Assembly: GCA_025618425.1 (NCBI GenBank)
Contig: CM046847.1
Coordinates: forward strand, 7,925,033-7,989,032
Direction of reading: 5' to 3'
Source: Heliocidaris tuberculata
Taxonomy: Eukaryota > Echinodermata > Echinoidea > Camarodonta > Echinometridae
DNA length: 64,000 nucleotides
Numbering within the stretch: the stretch's first letter is position 1; each line of letters starts with the position of its first letter. Positions 58,386-64,000 of this stretch are shown one piece after another. Under the pieces are notes generated by a model, which saw only the letters and a program-made list of their open reading frames with translations, did not search any database and was not told where the DNA came from. Made by a program: the position numbers and the translations under genes.

Positions 58386-58697
58386 TCGTATAGCACATAG
58401 CTCCTTCTCTTGTACAGTTTTAGAGAAATTGCTTCTGTGATAATAACCCGTGTAACAACCCGGTCCCCCTATCCAAATTTGTTCAAATTTCGAATATTCA
58501 TAAATTAAAGCTATTTGGAGCGCCAAATTACGATATTCTGAATGAAGAAAGATATGCGAGGGAGCAAAGGCGACCGTGCTTTATAATTCCTTTTACAATT
58601 TAGACCCTGTAAAAACACTATTCTAATGCCCTTCATCCTGTATTAAGGAGCACTATATAATCTTGAAGGACCTAGTTTCTTCCTTTCCCCTTTTTTA

Positions 58698-59715
58698 GCT
58701 CATCCGGCCCGAATGGGCCAGATGAGCTTATGCCGTGGCGAGGCGTCCGTCGTCCGTCCGTCCGTCCGTCCGTCCTTCGTCTGTCGTCCGTCCACAATTT
58801 CAAAATGCTTCTTCTTCGCCATTTCTTACCCGATTTTAATTCCGTTTGCTTTATATGATAGCACTAGGTGGGGGATTCGAAACTTCTACACAGAATTTTG
58901 AAACTCATTAAATATGCTAATTTATGCGCATTTCTTAAAAATCACAAAAATTGCTTCTCCTTCCTCATTTATTGACCGATTTCGATTTTTTTTGTTCCAT
59001 CTGAAAGACTTTCATGAGGTTCATTGAACTTCTCCACAGAATTTTGAAATTTTGTCTACAATATTTATTCAAAAATCACAAAAATTGCTTCTTCTTCCTC
59101 ATTTATTGACCGATTTCGATTTTTTTTTCCATCTGAAAGACTTTCATGAGGTTCATTGAACTTCTACTCGGAAATTTGAAATTTTGTCTAGAAAACTATT
59201 TATGCTAATTTATGCGAAATTTATTAAAAAGATCACAAAAATGGCTTCTTCTTCCTCATTTATTGACCGATTTCGATTTTTTTTGTTGTTCCATTTGAAA
59301 GACTTTCATGAGGTTTATTAAACTTCTACTCGGAATTTTAAAATTTTGTCTAGAAAATAATTTATGCTAATTATTTATGCAAATTTATGCAAAATTTATT
59401 AAAACATCACAAAAATTGCTTCTTCTTCCTCATTTTATTGACTGATTTTGATTTTTTTTCTTCCATCTAAAAGACTTTCATGAAGTTCATTGAACTTCTT
59501 CATGGAATTTTGAAATTTTGTCTAGAAAATTATTTATGCTAATTTATGCGAAATTTATTACAAAATCACAAAACTTGCTTCTTCTTCCTCATTTATTGAG
59601 GAAGACTTTCATGAGGTTCATTGAACTTCTACTCGGAATTTTGAAATTTTATCTAGAAAATTATTTATGGTAATTTATACAAAATTTATTACAAAATCAA
59701 AAAAAATTGCTTCTT
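58698..59715. repeat. Hairpin, (GTCC)n and ~150-bp tandem repeat element
   Basis: Opens with the hairpin AGCTCATCCGGCCC-GAAT-GGGCCAGATGAGCT (58698-58729), then CGTCCGTCCGTCC (58744-58790), then about six or seven units of about 150 bp containing AAAATTGCTTCTTCTTCCTC, GACCGATTTCGATTTTTTTT, GACTTTCATGAGGTTCATTG and TATGCTAATTTATGC. The hairpin plus GTCCGTCC opening is a widespread invertebrate repeat type as far as I recall. No coding frame. Confidence 0.8.
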
Positions 59716-61560
59716 CTTGAATGAGTCAGTTGATTCATATGGCACCTTTCATGATGCACTCTTTATTGTATTACACAATAATGAGTTTTGGCATAGCACC
59801 CATCGCTGTGTGTGGTACTACTCCTGAGGCTGAGTTCTACAGGCTGCAATAGAGAAGTAGTCCACCCTTTCGGCCCTAGTTTTCAAGGTGAAATGCTGTT
59901 ACTGATGTAAGAAAATTGTTGAAAGAAGTCCATTATAACACTTCAAAGATAAATGCTACTCAACCAACCAGCTTCTAAAAACATTCTTTTCTACCAATTC
60001 CTTCCTGTTTTGTAGATATGAAGCAACATTCGCGATACACTTACAACAAGACTAAAGGTTCTGCACATAATTTTATAACCAACAGACAGCAGCAAAGAAG
60101 GACTCTGTATCATCCCACCGCCCGCATCACTCGTACTATATATTTCAAAAACCAAGATGAAGACTACAATTGTTTAGTCCCCTAACCATCCTCCCCCTTC
60201 CCCTCCCCTATCCACTCTGCATGAAATACATTACTTATTACAATGTCTAACATTTATATTGCACTCCATAAAACTATTTATTTTTAACTCTTTGCCCTGT
60301 CCATTATGAAACCCATGGCTGCTGGATTATTTCAAAGGCTATACCTTTCTACATGATTTCTGTCGACATCATCGACAGAACCGAGAACCCAGAAGTGACA
60401 GTGGTCAACAATAGCGGGTTATGAGCTAATAAAGACTTGAAACAGTGAGGGACAATGCACTGAAGCCACCCTTAAATGTCCCAACCTTAAAATTCTTTTT
60501 TTACACCAATGCATAACTTATGTCATTCAGTGCTTTTCTCTTTTATTACAAATCTTAACCTTCAAATCTCTCTCAATAAAGATTTCACAGTTGGTAGAGA
60601 TACCTCACCTTGACTAACTTTATGCTTTATTTCAAATTTCTCTGTCACACAGTAAAACTATTAAAATTTACATTCCCCAAAATCTTTTAACTGAAGTCGT
60701 GCAACTTGAGTTGTCAATTTCCAGACTTTCATTCATATCTACATGTCACTGTCTCCTTCCAAAACCACATTTAGCCAGATCTGCAATAGGCACTTCATCA
60801 TCTGTACATGCATGTAACCAATACATGTACATTTCATCGATTCATTACAATGTCTACTGTGTTCAAAGTACAAATTGCATCAATTTCTTTGCTGCATGCC
60901 GGATGAGCGCCACATCATTGATGTGCTAGTCTTCTCTCTTTTTCATTTCTTTTTTGTGCCCTCTTCAAGTGCCGCTCGGGGTATGTATATACATTCCCCC
61001 TCTGACCCTTTCGATACGCCACTGACTCTGTATATACAGTGAGAAACAAGCAATGATAATTTAAAAACAACCAGGAATTGAACATTTAACTAGGATGTAT
61101 AACTGGAGTAAGGCGAGTTGTAACAATACGGTCTCCTGCATTTCGTAATTTTTGCAAGCGTGAAGGCTAATTTTGAGGTAATTGAAAACGAAGTGCATTA
61201 CCAAATTAAAGCCCAGCTGAGAAAATGTGTAAGGACGTCAACTATGCCATTAGCTCTGTCACTGACTGTTTTTTTTTTTCCAGGACCTCGAACGGACAGC
61301 ACTGATGCGTGCCTGAAAACTCCATTTCATTATGTAAAGCGTCGCAATAGTGCTAAAGATTTACCTATACACTTTACATTTTGAAAACAGAGGACTTTGG
61401 TCGACAGAAAGCTTTCATGCATGCCTCTATGATATTACACTAAATGCTTCCACGGGTGACCCCAATTCCACTATCCTGCCTTATGTGTAAAATTTTTATG
61501 TGAACACAAAGGCAGTTTCGGAAAGTATGCAGCACTCCATGCGTATGTCTGCCTTCGGGC
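59716..61560. other. Intergenic, nothing recognised
   Basis: AT-rich DNA. CAAGTGCCGCTCGGGG...GATACGCCACTGAC (60965-61025) is an inverted fragment of the GTGGCGTA repeat family. The frame at 61160-61384 lacks a domain. Confidence 0.5.
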
Positions 61561-61583
61561 GGATGTTTTAGGTGAACACAGTG

Positions 61584-61589
61584 CACGTG
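61584..61589. promoter_or_regulatory. E-box CACGTG
   Basis: A palindromic CACGTG directly upstream of the TATA box of the SLC16-like gene. A plausible bHLH site from position, unproven. Confidence 0.45.
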
Positions 61590-61591
61590 TC

Positions 61592-61599
61592 TATAAAAG
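61592..61599 (+). promoter_or_regulatory. TATA box (TATAAAAG)
   Basis: A consensus TATA box 68 bp upstream of the chosen ATG at 61660. It predicts transcription start near 61620, which makes the in-frame ATG at 61609 an unlikely start. Confidence 0.65.
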
Positions 61600-61659
61600 G
61601 ACTATCAATTGGTATACTTCTCACATTCTGCCTTTACATTCCGGAATAAAAAAGAAAAA

Positions 61660-61858
61660 ATGGTTCATACCGGTGTAAAAGATTCTGACGACCCTTGGAA
61701 ATACGTCATCGTCCTTGGTAAGTTCACCGTCGAACTCATCCTATTTGGCATTGTCAAATCGTTCGGCGTCCTCATTCCTGAGCTGGTAACCCGTTTCGAC
61801 AGTGACTACAAAACAGTTGGATTTATTTGCAGTCTTCCTTTAGTAATGTTCATCACAG
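61660..61858 (+). CDS. SLC16-like (monocarboxylate transporter family) exon 1
   Basis: First coding exon of a 12-TM major facilitator of the SLC16 type, a plasma-membrane carrier for monocarboxylates or related small molecules. Reads MVHTGVKDSDDPWKYVIVLG with helix 1 VELILFGIVKSFGVLIPEL, then FDSDYKTVGFICSL and the start of helix 2. The D-x-P-W-x-Y/W-V-(I/V)-V opening and GVL-x-P-E are typical. Start chosen at 61660 because of the TATA box. Donor ACA G|GTAGGC is phase 1 and joins the next exon as TAPVGHLL. Substrate cannot be predicted. Confidence 0.75.
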
Positions 61859-63672
61859 GTAGGCTATTCTATATTACATTTTTATATACTAACTAAAACG
61901 ATCTTTATTTAGACACAATATTGTCTGGCAGTACAGAGCGTCTGTCTGTCAAACCTAAAAGAGAAGGTTCGTAGATTCAGCATAGATTAAAACAAAATTT
62001 GTTCCAATTTTTAAAAAATATTATATTTATTGTTTAAAAACAGATGATGACTTGAAGAGGTCAGTATTATTTAACAAAGAATACAATGAAAAAAAAATAT
62101 TATGTGACCTCGTTTTTCAACCGCTTATAATCAATCTTCGAGTCGAGTGGTATAATCTATACTAACGAAATGATTCACATAAGGCATTATCCCAAGTATT
62201 GCATGTTCGTTTTCATGTTTTGTGGCGCAGAATCAGAAACTTATGAATATTTTATTTGTTTAATGGGTGCATATTAAAAAATAACTTTGAAATGCACTGG
62301 ACAATGTTTAAAACTGTAAGATGTTGAAAATCTTTCCCTGCAAATGTTTTATTTGGGGTGATGGGTAACCCAAATAGAATAGCATGAAAACAGCTGGGTT
62401 TTTTGTGGTCAAATTGGAAATTTCATATTGCAAGGCAGGATTCCAAACTGCCGCCTGTTGGAACAGAAAAAAAAAACTCACAAAAGGATTTATGGAAGGG
62501 AATATGAGATTGCAAAGAGGAAAATACCTAGGCAATGTGCACCTCCAAAAATGGGCACATGTCATAGATCTGGGTTTGCGACCAGCGACGATTTGGGGAC
62601 TTTTACTTTAATATTTTATACTAGGCATGCATGTATAAATCAGAATCAGTCTTCTTAAATTAATGTATATGAAAAAGATAGTGGATATGTCACTATTAAA
62701 GCGTTATTAGCATAAATCGGTCAGGTGGGACCCGCCTGCAACACCGATGTCCCGTGGCCCTGTGTGCCTATTCGACATAAACTTCTGGACAGCGGTTTAG
62801 AAACGGTTTTTCATGATCTATCCTTATACTTATCGGTGTTGTCTGACCAGGCATTTATAGGAAAATCCAACCTTAATGGCAAGCTGTTTTGAAAGAAAGA
62901 GGAAATATTAGAGAAGCAGATTTGTGAAAGTTTGAACGAAATCGGACAAGCAATAAGCAATATGAATTTTTGAAAGTTGTAATCGCTATACATATGGGAA
63001 TTTCGTTTTGGCCAAATCGTTTATGTCACTGTGATGTAGTTACGGACAACTCCCCCATTTGCTCAAACACACAAACTGACTAAAATGTAACCTTTTTTCA
63101 AAATGTATAACGGAGCAGGATCTTTTGCTTTTATGAGGACCTATAACAATTATGCTCTCTACAATATATTTTGAGTACTGCCCCGAGGGAAAAGGCGCTT
63201 CGGAGAAAACCGCAAACTAATGTGTTTTTTTTGTGTGTGTACGACAAACGGGAGAGTTGTCCGCCAGTATGTCACGATCGACTCACTAAATTGCCAATTT
63301 GAGATTCGCATGGACTTAGTGATCTCATTTTTAAACATCCATAACTTTCTTATTCCTTGTCTGATTTCTTTCAAACTATCACAATCCTGTTTTTCTTATT
63401 TTTCTGCTTTCACACAAATCATCTTGTTACCAAGGTTGGACTGCCCTTTAAAATGCCCCCTCCCCGCTTCCGCATTTTACATCGAAAAACATTCCACTCC
63501 GGTGTAATTATACGTATAGGTCCAAGGGTGTAGTAATGTACCTGAAAAATCCCATTCAGTAATACAGGGATGAGCTGAAAGTTATGGTGATTAGATTTAC
63601 GCCGAATACATAATGATGATGGTGGTGGTGATGGTGGTGATGATAATAATCATAATGATGATGATGATGATG

Positions 63673-63704
<32 letters not shown>

Positions 63705-63805
63705 GATGATAATAATGATAATGATTGATAAAGATAAAAATGATAATAATAATATTTATAATAGATAGCGCACCTTGATATTAATCTTTCCTTTGAATTT
63801 CCCAG
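61859..63805 (+). other. Intron 1 of the SLC16-like gene
   Basis: Contains a copy of the ATTAGCATAAA...GTCTGACCAGGC repeat (62702-62855) related to 51670-52085. Inverted similarity between about 62880-62960 and 63300-63400 (AGTTTGAACGAAATCGGACAAG against CTTGTCTGATTTCTTTCAAACT) marks a decayed foldback element. A GAT/AAT microsatellite runs 63612-63760. Confidence 0.6.
63612..63760. repeat. (GAT)n/(AAT)n microsatellite
   Basis: Imperfect GATGAT and AATAAT repeats 45 bp upstream of the exon 2 acceptor. Confidence 0.9.
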
Positions 63806-63946
63806 CTCCTGTTGGTCATCTTCTCTACAAAGTAATGAATCTGCGGGTTATGGCAATGCTTGGAGGAATACTGATCGCTGTACCCCTGATGTGTGCTCCT
63901 CTTGCCGACTCAATCTACATCTTTGCGATGATGATGGCTTTAATAG
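63806..63946 (+). CDS. SLC16-like exon 2
   Basis: A phase 1/1 exon (acceptor CCCAG, donor TAG|GTAAAA): APVGHLLYKVMNLRVMAMLG then GILIAVPLMCAPLADSIYIF and AMMMALIG. Helices 2-3 with the cytoplasmic NLRVMAMLGG loop, equivalent to the GxRPVxxxGG loop of SLC16 members. The gene continues beyond the window. Confidence 0.75.
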
Positions 63947-64000
63947 GTAAAACACTATCAAGAAGAATCTGGCATGGAAGCAATAATGATATAAGTCATA

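Noticed and set aside
1..64000. Prokaryotic features (operons, CRISPR, insertion sequences)
   Set aside because: The spliced genes, SINEs, LINEs and TTAA MITEs show eukaryotic DNA. The tandem repeats seen lack the spacer structure of CRISPR arrays.

Overview
This window is animal nuclear DNA. It is AT-rich, mostly non-coding and packed with interspersed repeats, poly-G tracts and inverted-repeat elements, and its genes are split into short exons with consensus GT..AG splice sites. Reverse transcriptase pseudogenes, tRNA-derived SINEs, many MITE-like foldback elements and an adhesion GPCR carrying kringle and discoidin domains point to a marine invertebrate deuterostome. An echinoderm is my best guess, by inference only; the species cannot be read from the sequence.

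Layout. 1-4079: 3' part of an L1/Tx1-like LINE on the + strand, open from base 1 apart from one nonsense codon and one frameshift. 4080-24650: no convincing gene. This stretch holds a 4.4 kb inverted-repeat element (5.3-9.75 kb) with a nested tRNA-bearing element, several TIR elements (10.2-10.84, 11.2-11.63, 14.0-15.87, 17.8-18.9 kb), tRNA-like SINEs, an inverted repeat pair (19.82-20.05 and 24.41-24.64 kb), hairpin elements and simple repeats.

24.77-52.95 kb: one large + strand gene assembled by hand from about 24 exons. It encodes an adhesion G-protein-coupled receptor: kringle, degenerate kringle, a previously unnamed module (copy 1), F5/8C discoidin domain (three exons), module copy 2, module copy 3, Ser/Thr/Pro stalk, GAIN/GPS with an intact HLT cleavage site, seven TM segments and a short cytoplasmic tail. 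Nearly all extracellular exons are bounded by phase 1 introns and the codons split across junctions read correctly. The weak stretch is the GAIN domain between about 37.7 and 44.1 kb, where an exon is probably missing from my model. The 5' end (signal peptide) is not identified. The introns carry a tandem exon duplication, TTAA-flanked foldback elements (one holding a LINE fragment) and other MITEs.

52.95-61.5 kb: a tandemly repeated 3' flank directly after the receptor stop codon, a 5'-truncated LINE on the minus strand (53.59-55.27 kb), a 22-bp minisatellite and a hairpin plus tandem-repeat element (58.7-59.7 kb). 61.58 kb to the end: a TATA box and E-box followed by the first two coding exons of an SLC16-like (monocarboxylate transporter family) carrier that continues beyond the window.

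The receptor and the transporter show no obvious functional link. The most interesting biology is the receptor ectodomain architecture with its unnamed repeated cysteine module, and the density and nesting of non-autonomous foldback elements.
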